64,000 nucleotides of DNA. Source: Myceligenerans crystallogenes (GTDB taxonomy: Bacteria; Actinomycetota; Actinomycetes; Actinomycetales; Cellulomonadaceae). Positions 1 through 8,144 of the stretch are shown here, piece by piece (positions within the stretch are counted from its first letter, which is position 1; every line of letters starts with the position of its first letter). The stretch covers positions 682,001-746,000 of the forward strand of contig NZ_BAAANL010000001.1 in the NCBI RefSeq assembly GCF_039529775.1, given 5' to 3'. Made by a program: the position numbers and the translations under genes. The notes under the pieces are model-generated. The model was not told the origin of the DNA, did not search any database, and saw only the letters and a program-made list of their open reading frames with translations.

Positions 1-825
1 GTCACGGCGGGCCAGGCCGTGCAGGCGTGGGCGGACCCGACGCGTTCCGTGGTCCCCGTCGAGTCGGTCTTCCCCGAGGAGACCAGCGCCAAGGAGCAGA
101 AGCAGCTGAGCCAGGCGGAGATGCTCACCTCCCAGGAGTCCGCGACCGCCGCCGCGCTCACCGAGCTCGGGCGGGAGGTGCCGGCCGTCCTGAAGGTCGC
201 CGGCGCCGAGCCCGGGACCGGGGCCGACGGCGTGGTCCGCGAGGGCGACGTCGTCGTCTCCTTCGAGGGCGAGCGCGTGCCGACGTACGCGGCGCTCATC
301 GAGCGCCTCGCGGCGACGACGCCGGGGGACGACGTCGTCCTCGGCGTCGAACGCGACGGCGAGCCGAAGGACCTGACCGTCACGACCGGCAGGGCCGAGG
401 GCGAGGACCGCGCCGTGATGGGCGTGTACATCGACCCCGAGTACGACTTCCCGGTCGAGGTGAAGATCCAGATCGAGGACATCGGCGGGCCGAGCGCCGG
501 CACGATGTTCGCGCTGGGCGTCATCGACAAGCTGACCCGCGAGGACGAGGCGAACGGCGCGCGGATCGCCGGCACCGGGACGATGAGCCCCGAGGGCGTC
601 GTCGGGCCGATCGGCGGCATCGAGCAGAAGATGCACGGCGCGCTGCGCGACGGCGCCACCTGGTTCCTCGCGCCCGAGGGGAACTGCCCCGAGGTGGCGG
701 GGAACGTCCCGGCCGGGCTGCGGGTGGTCAGCGTCGCGACCTTGCACGACGCGCGGGAAGCGATGACGGCGATCGGTGCCGGCACGGGGGACGAGCTTCC
801 CACCTGCTCGCAGCAGGCGTCCTGA
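1..825 (+). CDS. PDZ domain Lon-like (S16) serine protease, YlbL type, 5' end missing
   Basis: The frame is open from the first base, so the N-terminus (normally a membrane anchor) lies outside the window. The first ~120 visible residues include a PDZ-type stretch (GVVREGDVVVSFEGERVP). A Lon-protease-like domain follows, with the catalytic serine in GGPSAGTMFALGVIDKLT and the dyad lysine in GPIGGIEQKMHGA. This arrangement matches the actinobacterial and Bacillus YlbL family, which is thought to degrade proteins at the membrane; no ATPase domain is present. The gene ends with TGA about 110 bp before the next gene. Family assignment is firm; substrates cannot be inferred. Confidence 0.9.
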   Translation, partial: VTAGQAVQAWADPTRSVVPVESVFPEETSAKEQKQLSQAEMLTSQESATAAALTELGREVPAVLKVAGAEPGTGADGVVREGDVVVSFEGERVPTYAALIERLAATTPGDDVVLGVERDGEPKDLTVTTGRAEGEDRAVMGVYIDPEYDFPVEVKIQIEDIGGPSAGTMFALGVIDKLTREDEANGARIAGTGTMSPEGVVGPIGGIEQKMHGALRDGATWFLAPEGNCPEVAGNVPAGLRVVSVATLHDAREAMTAIGAGTGDELPTCSQQAS

Positions 826-849
826 GGCCGTCGCACCGGCGATCATTGT

Positions 850-876
850 GGGAACCTTGTGTCCGTCCCGCCCGTT
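850..876 (+). promoter_or_regulatory. Candidate ECF-sigma (SigE/SigH-like) promoter
   Basis: GGGAACC at 850-856 is followed after 16 bases by CGTT at 873-876. This fits the GGAAC...CGTT promoter recognised by stress ECF sigma factors in actinobacteria. It lies about 58 bp before the GTG of the UPF0182 gene, on the same strand. The match is by eye; stress control of the gene is inference. Confidence 0.45.
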
Positions 877-934
877 GCCCCTGGGTAGCACAGTCAGCCG
901 ACGTGAGTTCGACGAGAGTTGAGGTAACAACGCC

Positions 935-3900
935 GTGTCCTTCGCCGTACCGCGACCCCGCCCAGCGGGCCCTCCCCCTGCTCGCCGACGCAGTCCCCTC
1001 GGGGTGGCGATCGTGGTGGTCGCCGTCGTGGTGGTCGCACTCCTGTTGATGGCCCAGTTCTGGACCGAGATCCTCTGGTTCGACCAGCTCGGCTACTCCC
1101 GCGTCATCTGGACCAACTGGCTCACCCGCGGGCTCCTGTTCGTGCTGGGCTTCGTGGTGATGGGCGGGGCGGTCTTCGCCTCGTTCGCCGTCGCGTACCG
1201 CTCCCGGCCGATGTACGTGCCGAGCGCCGAGCAGGTGACGCTCGAGCAGTACCGCGAGGCGATCGAGCCGCTGCGCCGGGTCGTGACGTTCGCGGCGCCG
1301 GTGCTGGTCGGGTTCTTCGCGGGGGTCGCGGCGTCGGCCCAGTGGCAGGACGTCCTGATGGCGCTGAACGCCGAGTCGTTCGGCGAGCGGGACCCCGAGT
1401 TCCACATGGACATCTCGTTCTACGTCTTCCTGCTGCCCGCGCTGCGGAGCCTCACCGGCTTCCTCATGGCGGTGGTCATCATCTCCGGCATCGCCGCGAT
1501 CGTGACCCATTACCTGTACGGCGGCCTGCGGGTCGGCCCGGCGCAGGGCAACCTGCCCCGCACCACGAGCGCGGCGCGCATCCATCTCGCGTCGCTCGGC
1601 GCGGTCCTGATGCTGCTGTTCGCCGCCAACTACTGGCTCGACAGGTACTCGATCCTCAGCGCGGCCGGCGACAGGTTCGACGGCGCGACCTACTCCGACG
1701 TGCACGCGGTGATCCCGGCCAAGGGCATCCTGGCGGTCGTGGCCCTGCTGGTCGCGATCCTGTTCGTCCTGGCCGCCGTGCGCGGCAACTGGCAGCTGCC
1801 GGCGATCGGCGTCGCCCTCATGGTGGTCTCCGCGGTCGTGATCGGCGGGATCTACCCGGCCGTCGTCCAGCGCTTCCAGGTCAGCCCGAACGCGCAGGAG
1901 CTGGAGCAGCCCTTCATCCAGCGCAACATCGACGCGACGCTCAAGGCCTTCGACATCGACGACGTCGAGACGCAGACCTACAACGCCACGACCGAGGCGG
2001 TGGAGGGCGCGCTGCGCGACGACGCCGAGACGACGGCGTCGATCCGCCTGCTGGACCCGGAGATCGTCTCGCCGTCGTTCCGGCAGCTGCAGCAGAACAA
2101 GCAGTACTACAACTTCAGCGACTCGCTCGCCGTGGACCGCTACGAGATCGAGGGCGAGAGCCGCGACACGGTGATCGCGGTGCGCGAGCTCAACCAGGAC
2201 GGCCTGGGCTCCGACCAGCGCAACTGGGTCAACGACCACACCGTGTACACGCACGGCTACGGCGTCGTGGCGGCGTACGGCAACCAGCTCGGCCAGAACG
2301 GTCAGCCCGCGTTCTTCGAGGGCGGCATCCCGTCCGAGGGCGCGATCACCGACCTCGAGGGCCAGTACGAGCCGCGCATCTACTTCTCGCCGTCGACGAC
2401 GACGTACTCCGTGGTGGGCAAGCCGGACCCCGAGAAGGATCCCTGGGAGCTCGACTACCCGGCGGACGACACCGACGAGGGCGACCAGGTCAAGAGCACG
2501 TTCACGGGCGAGGGCGGCCCGGAGGTCGGCTCGTTCGGCAGCAAGCTGCTGTACGCGCTGAAGTTCGGCGAGGAGCAGCTCCTGCTCTCGGACCGCGTGA
2601 CCGAGGAGTCGCAGATCCTGTACGACCGCGACCCGCAGCAGCGCGTCGCGAAGGTCGCACCATGGCTCACCCTGGACAAGCAGGTGTACCCGGCCGTGGT
2701 CGACGGGCGCGTGAAGTGGGTCGTCGACGCCTACACGACGACGAACCAGTACCCGTACTCGGCCTTCACGCAGATGCAGGAGGCGACCACCGACACGCTC
2801 ACCCTGGAGCAGGACGCCACGGCACCGGTGAACCTGCCGGCCGAGGTGAACTACATCCGTAACTCGGTCAAGGCCACGGTCGACGCCTACGACGGCTCGG
2901 TGGACCTGTACGCCTGGGAGCCGGAGGACCCGGTGCTCAAGACGTGGCAGAACGTGTTCCCCGGCTCGATCAAGCCGATGTCGGACATCTCCGGTGAGCT
3001 CATGAGCCACGTGCGGTACCCGCAGGACCTGTTCAAGGTGCAGCGCTCGCTGCTGACCGAGTACCACGTCACCGACGCGAGCGACTTCTTCTCCGGCAAC
3101 GACTTCTGGACCAACCCGGAGGACCCGGCCGCGGAGGCGACCGTCAAGCCGCTGCAGCCCCCGTACTACCTGACCCTGCAGATGCCGGGCCAGGAGGAAC
3201 CGTCCTTCTCGCTGACCTCGACGTTCATTCCGGGCGGTAACACCCCGCGCGAGGTGCTGACCGGCTTCCTGGCCGCGGACGCGGACGCGGGGTCGGCGGA
3301 GGGGGAGAAGGCCGAGGGCTACGGCACGCTCAGGTTGCTGGAACTGCCCCGGGACACCACGGTGCCGGGCCCCGGGCAGGTCCAGAACAACTTCAACTCG
3401 GACCCGGACGCCGGTGAACAGCTGCGCATCCTCGAACAGGGCCGCTCGACGGTGCTGCTCGGCAACCAGCTCACCCTCCCGGTGGGCGGCGGCCTGGTGT
3501 ACGTCCAGCCGGTGTACATCCAGTCGGCCTCGGGCACGACCATCCCGCTGCTGCACAAGGTGATGGTGGCGTTCGGCGACGAGATCGGCTACGCGGACAC
3601 CCTGGACGAGGCGCTCGACCAGGTCTTCGAGGGCGACTCGGGGGCCGAGGCGGGTGACGCCGGCGGCGATACCGCGGGGGCACCGGCCCCGACCGACGAG
3701 CCCACGGCGGAGCCGACCGACGAACCCACGGGTGACCCGGCCGACGAGCCCACCGAGGAGCCGACGGAGCCCTCCGACGCGCCCACGGGCGATGTCGCCG
3801 AGGCCCTGACCCGGGCCTCGGAGGCGATCCAGGAGGCCGAGCAGGCGCAGCAGGACGGCGACTGGGCGGCCTACGGCGAGGCCCAGGAGAAGCTGCAGGA

Positions 3901-3946
3901 GGCGATCGAGGACGCGGTCGCGGCCGAGGAGGCCGCGGCGGAGTAA
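935..3946 (+). CDS. UPF0182 family large integral membrane protein
   Basis: 1003 residues, a usual length for UPF0182. GTG start 935 has GAGGT ten bases upstream. The N-terminal third holds about seven hydrophobic segments, beginning with a Val-rich helix near residues 22-45. A large soluble, presumably extracytoplasmic, domain follows with the family's Tyr/Trp/Asn-rich blocks such as QLQQNKQYYNFSD and RNWVNDHTVYTHGYG. The C-terminus is a low-complexity acidic Pro/Thr tail (about residues 905-950, repeated TDEPT-like units), then an Ala/Glu-rich helix. Function of the family is unknown. It stands alone, convergent with the next gene, behind a possible ECF promoter. Confidence 0.93.
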   Translation: MSFAVPRPRPAGPPPARRRSPLGVAIVVVAVVVVALLLMAQFWTEILWFDQLGYSRVIWTNWLTRGLLFVLGFVVMGGAVFASFAVAYRSRPMYVPSAEQVTLEQYREAIEPLRRVVTFAAPVLVGFFAGVAASAQWQDVLMALNAESFGERDPEFHMDISFYVFLLPALRSLTGFLMAVVIISGIAAIVTHYLYGGLRVGPAQGNLPRTTSAARIHLASLGAVLMLLFAANYWLDRYSILSAAGDRFDGATYSDVHAVIPAKGILAVVALLVAILFVLAAVRGNWQLPAIGVALMVVSAVVIGGIYPAVVQRFQVSPNAQELEQPFIQRNIDATLKAFDIDDVETQTYNATTEAVEGALRDDAETTASIRLLDPEIVSPSFRQLQQNKQYYNFSDSLAVDRYEIEGESRDTVIAVRELNQDGLGSDQRNWVNDHTVYTHGYGVVAAYGNQLGQNGQPAFFEGGIPSEGAITDLEGQYEPRIYFSPSTTTYSVVGKPDPEKDPWELDYPADDTDEGDQVKSTFTGEGGPEVGSFGSKLLYALKFGEEQLLLSDRVTEESQILYDRDPQQRVAKVAPWLTLDKQVYPAVVDGRVKWVVDAYTTTNQYPYSAFTQMQEATTDTLTLEQDATAPVNLPAEVNYIRNSVKATVDAYDGSVDLYAWEPEDPVLKTWQNVFPGSIKPMSDISGELMSHVRYPQDLFKVQRSLLTEYHVTDASDFFSGNDFWTNPEDPAAEATVKPLQPPYYLTLQMPGQEEPSFSLTSTFIPGGNTPREVLTGFLAADADAGSAEGEKAEGYGTLRLLELPRDTTVPGPGQVQNNFNSDPDAGEQLRILEQGRSTVLLGNQLTLPVGGGLVYVQPVYIQSASGTTIPLLHKVMVAFGDEIGYADTLDEALDQVFEGDSGAEAGDAGGDTAGAPAPTDEPTAEPTDEPTGDPADEPTEEPTEPSDAPTGDVAEALTRASEAIQEAEQAQQDGDWAAYGEAQEKLQEAIEDAVAAEEAAAE

Positions 3947-3964
3947 CGCTCCGGCAGGCTCGGC

Positions 3965-4945
3965 TCACACCCGGCGGGCGACGATCATCGAGTTGATGAC
4001 GTCGCCCCCCGGGTGTTCCACGTCCAGCACCTCGAAGCCGTCCATCGTGCCCGGATCGATCTCCGGGTACAGCAGCGCGCGCAGCCCGTGCGCGCTGCGC
4101 GCCAGCAGGAGCGCCCCCGGTCGCATCCGCGCGGCGAGCGAACGGATCAGGCCGGCCTTCGCCGCCGTCGTCGTCCCGACGAGCGCCGCGAGGACCACGA
4201 GGTCGTGGCCGTGCAGGGGGACGCGTTCGGCGTCGTCGTGGACGACGACGCCGCCGGGCGCGGGTGCGACCTCCGGCCGGCCGCCGGCGGCGGGCCCGCC
4301 GACCTCCGGGAGGCCGGGCGCGCCCGGATCCGCGGGCGCGGGGAGCGTCGCGAGGAACGCGCGCGCGGCGGCGACCGCGGACGCGTCCCGGTCCACGGCG
4401 ACCGTCCTGGCGCCGAGCCCCGCGGCGTAACCCGTGGCGGTCAGCGGCAGCGGCCCGCACCCGAGGACGACGACGGACGCGGGCGCCCCGGCGGTCAGGT
4501 GCCGGCGCAGCAGGGCGAGTTCCAGGCCGATCAGCTCGCGGTAGTTGCCGAGGTACGGGAACCGGGCGAGCTCGGCCGGCGGCTCCGGCGCGCCGGCGAT
4601 CCGCTCCGCCCAGTGGGCCTCGAGCGCCGACTCCCCGCGGGCGCCGAGGGAACGCAGCCGCTCGGCGCGGGCGCGGACCGCCGGGTGGGCGACGACCCGG
4701 CGGGCGGCGGCGGGCGGCGTCGTCGTCACGGTACGGACCACGGCGCCGAACAGATGGTTCGTGGCCGGGCCCGGCGCCAGCGAGTCGAGAGCCGCCAGGC
4801 GGTCCGTGAGGTGGGCGAGCCGTTCGGCGACGGCGTCCGCCTCGGCCGTCGCCGCCTGGTCCTGCTCGGCCTCGGCGCGGGTGGAGGGGGAGGTCACGTC
4901 GGCGGGCATGAGCAGGAGCCTGGCACGTCGGAACGGTTCGATCAC
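3965..4945 (-). CDS. Nicotianamine synthase-like protein
   Basis: 326 residues from a GTG; an ATG 12 codons later is an alternative start. Residues ~129-146 (FPYLGNYRELIGLELALL) and the SAM-binding loop ~158-170 (VVVLGCGPLPLTA) match the nicotianamine synthase family, as does the C-terminus HPGGDVINSMIVARRV. NHLFGAVV near residue 63 also resembles the family's N-terminal region. Nicotianamine synthases transfer aminocarboxypropyl groups from S-adenosylmethionine to make metal chelators; bacterial relatives (CntL) work with an opine dehydrogenase (CntM) and metal transporters. None of those partners is adjacent, so the product cannot be stated. The gene is convergent with UPF0182, 18 bp apart. 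Fold and family likely; exact reaction unknown. Confidence 0.75.
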   Translation of the reverse strand: MIEPFRRARLLLMPADVTSPSTRAEAEQDQAATAEADAVAERLAHLTDRLAALDSLAPGPATNHLFGAVVRTVTTTPPAAARRVVAHPAVRARAERLRSLGARGESALEAHWAERIAGAPEPPAELARFPYLGNYRELIGLELALLRRHLTAGAPASVVVLGCGPLPLTATGYAAGLGARTVAVDRDASAVAAARAFLATLPAPADPGAPGLPEVGGPAAGGRPEVAPAPGGVVVHDDAERVPLHGHDLVVLAALVGTTTAAKAGLIRSLAARMRPGALLLARSAHGLRALLYPEIDPGTMDGFEVLDVEHPGGDVINSMIVARRV

Positions 4946-4976
4946 GTGTGACCTGCGTCTCCACGGCCGGATCGAG

Positions 4977-5005
4977 TTGCGTTCGCCGTCCCGGTCGCGT
5001 AATGT
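4977..5005 (+). promoter_or_regulatory. Sigma-70 type promoter of the initiator tRNA
   Basis: TTGCGT (4977-4982), a 17-base spacer and TAATGT (5000-5005). The predicted transcript start falls about 6 bp before the tRNA gene at 5018. Spacing and position are both right for a strong housekeeping promoter. Confidence 0.7.
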
Positions 5006-5017
5006 TCATTTCACCGA

Positions 5018-5091
5018 CGCGGGGTGGAGCAGCTCGGTAGCTCGCTGGGCTCATAACCCAGAGGTCGCAGGTTCAAATCCTGCCCCCGCTA
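5018..5091 (+). tRNA. tRNA-fMet (CAU), initiator
   Basis: 74-nt cloverleaf. The acceptor arm CGCGGGG pairs with CCCCGCT except for the first position (C1 with U72); an unpaired 1-72 position is a hallmark of initiator tRNA. The anticodon stem is CTGGG/CCCAG, with three consecutive G:C pairs next to the loop CTCATAA, anticodon CAT. The T arm is GCAGG-TTCAAAT-CCTGC. The 3' CCA is not encoded. Flanked by a matching promoter and an intrinsic terminator, so it is a single-gene transcript. Confidence 0.97.
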
Positions 5092-5097
5092 CAAGAT

Positions 5098-5137
5098 CAG
5101 GCCCGGAGATCATAGATCTCCGGGCCTGAGTACTTTT
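5098..5137 (+). terminator. Intrinsic terminator after tRNA-fMet
   Basis: A perfect 14-bp stem (5098-5111 with 5115-5128) with a 3-base loop, followed by AGTACTTTT. It starts 7 bp after the tRNA. Confidence 0.9.
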
Positions 5138-5235
5138 GCCGCACCGGTGTCGTGCCGGATCCGGGGGCGCACCCCCGGAGCGGTACGGCGGCTGGCCCCA
5201 GAGACCGTGTCGTCCGGGCTGCCTACGGTCGGGGC

Positions 5236-6123
5236 ATGGACATCTCGCCTGGAAAACGGCCCGTGCGCTCCGTCGGCCGGCGGCTCGCCGAGTTCGGCGT
5301 CGTCTGCCTGGTGCTGACCTGTGCGCCCTTGATCTGGCTCGTCGCCTCCGGGGCGGAGATCGGCACCGGCGCCGGACGGGCGGCCTTCGCGGTCGCGACC
5401 TTCGGGCCCACCCTGGCGGCGTTCGTGATGTGGGTCCGGTACCGCGAACGGCATCCGGGCCCGCGGGTCCGGTGGTCGCCCGGCTGGCCCGTCGCCGCCG
5501 TCGTCCTGGGTGCCGCCGCCCCGTTCCTGGCGGGCCTCGTCTCGAGCGGCGGCGACCTGGCGGCGATCGACGCGCACTCCCGCGCGGCGATCGCCTCGGC
5601 CGGCGGGCTCGCGGGCGCGCTGGCGTTCACGCTCCTGGCGGGCCCCGTCTCCGAGGAGTTCGGCTGGCGGGGGTACGTCCAGCCGTGGCTCCGGCTGCGC
5701 CACGGCCGACTCGTCACGGTGCTCGCGCTCGGCGCGATGTGGGGAGCGTGGCATGTCCCGCTGTTCCTGGTTCCCGGGACCGGGCAGCACGAGCTGGGCC
5801 TGCTCACCCCGGGTGCGCTGATCTACTTCCTGGAGATCCTCCCGGTCACCTACCTCATCCTGTTCGTCTCGGAACAACTGCGCGGCGGGGTTCCCGCGGC
5901 GATCCTGCTCCACGCGGCGTGGAACCTCGCCGGCGAACTGGTCCCGAAGGCGGGCGTGCCGGGCCAGCTGATCGAGCTCGGCGTCGTCGTCGGCCTCGCT
6001 CTGGCCGTCGCGGGAGCCGCCGCCGTGAGGGGCGGCGGCACCGCGCCCGCGGCTCCGGCCGCGGAGCCGGCGGCACCCGTGTCTCCGGCCGCGGAGCCGG
6101 CCGCGCCCGCGCGGACGAGCTGA
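5236..6123 (+). CDS. CPBP family intramembrane glutamic endopeptidase
   Basis: 295 residues starting MDISPGKR; longer in-frame extensions upstream lack protein character and overlap a region just after the tRNA terminator. At least six hydrophobic segments. The family motifs are present: EEFGWRGYVQPWL (EExxxR), WGAWHVPLF (helix with the active-site His) and LLHAAWN (third motif). CPBP/ABI proteases cleave within membranes and occur in bacteriocin immunity and protein-prenylation-related processing. The last ~40 residues are an Ala/Pro low-complexity tail with a repeated APAAEPAAPVSP-like unit. The target is unknown. Confidence 0.88.
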   Translation: MDISPGKRPVRSVGRRLAEFGVVCLVLTCAPLIWLVASGAEIGTGAGRAAFAVATFGPTLAAFVMWVRYRERHPGPRVRWSPGWPVAAVVLGAAAPFLAGLVSSGGDLAAIDAHSRAAIASAGGLAGALAFTLLAGPVSEEFGWRGYVQPWLRLRHGRLVTVLALGAMWGAWHVPLFLVPGTGQHELGLLTPGALIYFLEILPVTYLILFVSEQLRGGVPAAILLHAAWNLAGELVPKAGVPGQLIELGVVVGLALAVAGAAAVRGGGTAPAAPAAEPAAPVSPAAEPAAPARTS

Positions 6124-6157
6124 TCCGGGACTCTGACCGGCGGCCGGAGGGGGAGCG

Positions 6158-6520
6158 ATGAGTTCCCCGCTCCGGCGTCGTCCACCCCGCATGAGCATCG
6201 AACTGATCGAGCAGGACCAGCTGCCGGGCGGGAATCTCGAGGGCTACCTCCACGGGTCGTCCGTGTCGATGATCTTCGAGCGGGACGCGCCGCCCGGTTT
6301 CGGGCCGCGGCTGCACCGGCACCCGTACGACGAGACGTTCGTGCTGCGGTCGGGCCGCGCGTTGTTCACGGTCGGCGACGAGCAGATCGAGGCCGTCGGC
6401 GGCCAGATCCTCGTGGCGCGGGCCGAGGTCCCGCACAAGTTCGAGGTCGTGGGCCCGGAGCCGTACAACGCGGTGCACATCCACGCCGGGGACCGCTTCG
6501 AGACGGAGTGGCTGGAGTAG
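6158..6520 (+). CDS. Small cupin domain protein
   Basis: 120 residues. The ATG at 6158 follows GGAGGGGGA, supporting it over the ATG 11 codons later (MSIELIEQ). A single cupin barrel: GFGPRLHRHPYDETFVLRSG carries the metal-binding His/His/Glu set of motif 1, and VPHKFEVVG the His of motif 2. Such short cupins bind a metal and often act as isomerases, dioxygenase-like enzymes or ligand sensors. It lies 34 bp after the CPBP gene and may be co-transcribed. No substrate can be deduced. Confidence 0.82.
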   Translation: MSSPLRRRPPRMSIELIEQDQLPGGNLEGYLHGSSVSMIFERDAPPGFGPRLHRHPYDETFVLRSGRALFTVGDEQIEAVGGQILVARAEVPHKFEVVGPEPYNAVHIHAGDRFETEWLE

Positions 6521-6531
6521 CCGGGGCCGGT

Positions 6532-6604
6532 GAGAGGGCGGGTTCACCGGGCTTCGTACCACACGTCCGACGCCGTTGCCGCGCAGGCTCTCACCCGCCC
6601 TCTC
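6532..6604. repeat. 12-bp inverted repeat between cupin and MATE genes
   Basis: GAGAGGGCGGGT (6532-6543) and its exact reverse complement ACCCGCCCTCTC (6593-6604), 49 bp apart. It could form a long-loop hairpin acting as a terminator for the cupin gene; no T-run follows. Confidence 0.5.
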
Positions 6605-6662
6605 TCGCCGCGGACCCCAACCCCTCGGGTATCTGACCGGCCGTGATCCACTCTAACGCAGA

Positions 6663-6678
6663 TCGAACACACGTTCTA
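6663..6678 (+). promoter_or_regulatory. LexA (SOS) box
   Basis: TCGAACACACGTTCTA differs at one position from the actinobacterial SOS palindrome TCGAAC-N4-GTTCGA. It lies 84 bp upstream of the MATE exporter start. Some MATE exporters (DinF) are known SOS genes in other bacteria, which fits. Confidence 0.65.
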
Positions 6679-6762
6679 CCACGGCATCACGATCCAGCCG
6701 TCGAGACGTCGGGCGAATCGATTCGACAACGCCCGATCCACGGCCCTACGATCTCCGCTGAG

Positions 6763-8136
6763 ATGACCAGGAACCTCACGGCCGGCCCACCCGCCCGCCT
6801 CATCGTGCGCTTCGCGTTGCCGCTGCTCGCGGGCAACCTCTTCCAGCAGCTCTACCAGTTCACCGATGCGATCGTCGTCGGCCGCCTCGTCGGCGTCGAC
6901 GCGCTCGCCGCCGTCGGCGCCACCGGGTCGATCGTCTTCGTGCTGATCGGGATGTCCTGGGGATCGGCCGCCGGCCTGGCGATCCCCGTCGCCCGCGCCT
7001 TCGGTGCCGGGGACGACGCCGCGCTGCGCCGGGCCCTGGCGGCGGGCAGCGCCGTCTCGGCCGCCCTCGCGCTCCTCATCACGGTGGTGGGCGTCGCGAC
7101 GGCCCGGCCGTTCCTGGACCTGCTCGGGACGCCGCCGGAACTGGTCGACGACGCCGCCGCGTTCCTGGTGGTGACGTTCCTGGGCGCGCCGGTGGCCGTC
7201 GCCTTCAACTACCTGACGTCGGTCGTCCGGGCCGTGGGCGACAGCCGGACGCCCCTGGTCGTCCTCGTCGCGGCCTGCGTGCTGAACGTGGGCCTGGTCC
7301 TCGGCTTCGTCGGGGTGCTCGGGCTGGGGGTGGGCGGGGCGGCGTTCGCCACGGTGCTCGCGCAGTTCCTCGCCGTGCTGCTCTGCCTGGTGGTGATCCG
7401 CGGCCGTATCCCGCAGCTGCGCCTGCGCCGCGAGGACTGGCGCCTGCGCCGGGAGGACTTCGGCGAGCCGCTGCGCCTCGGCACCTCGATGGGGCTGCAG
7501 ATGTCGGTGATCGGCATCGGCACGGTCATCCTGCAGTACGGCGTCAACGGCCTCGGGGCCGACGCCGTCGCCGCGTTCACCGCCGCGGTCCGCGTCGAGC
7601 AGCTCGGGATCGCCCCGCTCAACTCGTTCGGCGCGGCCCTGGCGACCTACGTCGCGCAGAACCGCGGGGCGCTGGACTGGCTGCGCGTCCGGCAGGGCGT
7701 GCTCCGCACCACCTGGATCAACTGCGGCGTGGCCGTCGCGCTCGGGCTGGTGGTGATCGCGCTGGGCGTGCCGATCGTACGGCTGTTCGTCGGCGACGGC
7801 GTGCCCGGGGTGGTCGCGATGGCCCACCAGTACCTGGTGATCAACGCCTGCCTGTACGTCTTCCTCGCGCTGTTGTTCGTCTACCGCAACACGATGCAGG
7901 GACTCGGCAACGCGTCGTCGTCGACCGTGTCGGGGATCGCCGAGCTCGTGCTGCGGTCCGTCGCCGGTCTCGTCCTCATCCAGCAGTTCGGCTTCCTCGG
8001 GGTGTGCCTCGCCGCCCCGCTCGCCTGGATCGGCGGACTGCTCCCGGTGGCCGCCGCCTGGTTCTCGGCGCGCCGCGACCTGGTCGGCGTCGTCGGGCGA
8101 GGGGCCGCGGCCCCTCGCCCGACGACGCCGCGCTGA
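6763..8136 (+). CDS. MATE family efflux transporter, probably SOS-regulated
   Basis: 457 residues from ATG 6763 (MTRNLTAGPPAR). The upstream in-frame extension crosses the LexA box and is not protein-like. Twelve hydrophobic segments in two homologous halves. The N-terminal signature LPLLAGNLFQQLYQFTDAIVVGRL is typical of the MATE branch holding many actinobacterial drug/Na+ antiporters. Members export cationic drugs or toxic metabolites in exchange for H+ or Na+. The LexA-like site upstream suggests induction by DNA damage, as for dinF. The Shine-Dalgarno is weak. The 3' end lies 8 bp from the convergent next gene. Confidence 0.9.
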   Translation: MTRNLTAGPPARLIVRFALPLLAGNLFQQLYQFTDAIVVGRLVGVDALAAVGATGSIVFVLIGMSWGSAAGLAIPVARAFGAGDDAALRRALAAGSAVSAALALLITVVGVATARPFLDLLGTPPELVDDAAAFLVVTFLGAPVAVAFNYLTSVVRAVGDSRTPLVVLVAACVLNVGLVLGFVGVLGLGVGGAAFATVLAQFLAVLLCLVVIRGRIPQLRLRREDWRLRREDFGEPLRLGTSMGLQMSVIGIGTVILQYGVNGLGADAVAAFTAAVRVEQLGIAPLNSFGAALATYVAQNRGALDWLRVRQGVLRTTWINCGVAVALGLVVIALGVPIVRLFVGDGVPGVVAMAHQYLVINACLYVFLALLFVYRNTMQGLGNASSSTVSGIAELVLRSVAGLVLIQQFGFLGVCLAAPLAWIGGLLPVAAAWFSARRDLVGVVGRGAAAPRPTTPR

Positions 8137-8144
8137 CGGACCGC

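Noticed and set aside
728..3556. Very long open frame antisense to the UPF0182 gene
   Set aside because: It is the reverse-strand shadow of a strongly coding GC-rich gene; composition is Arg/Val/Leu-rich with no domain, and the sense product is a clear family member.
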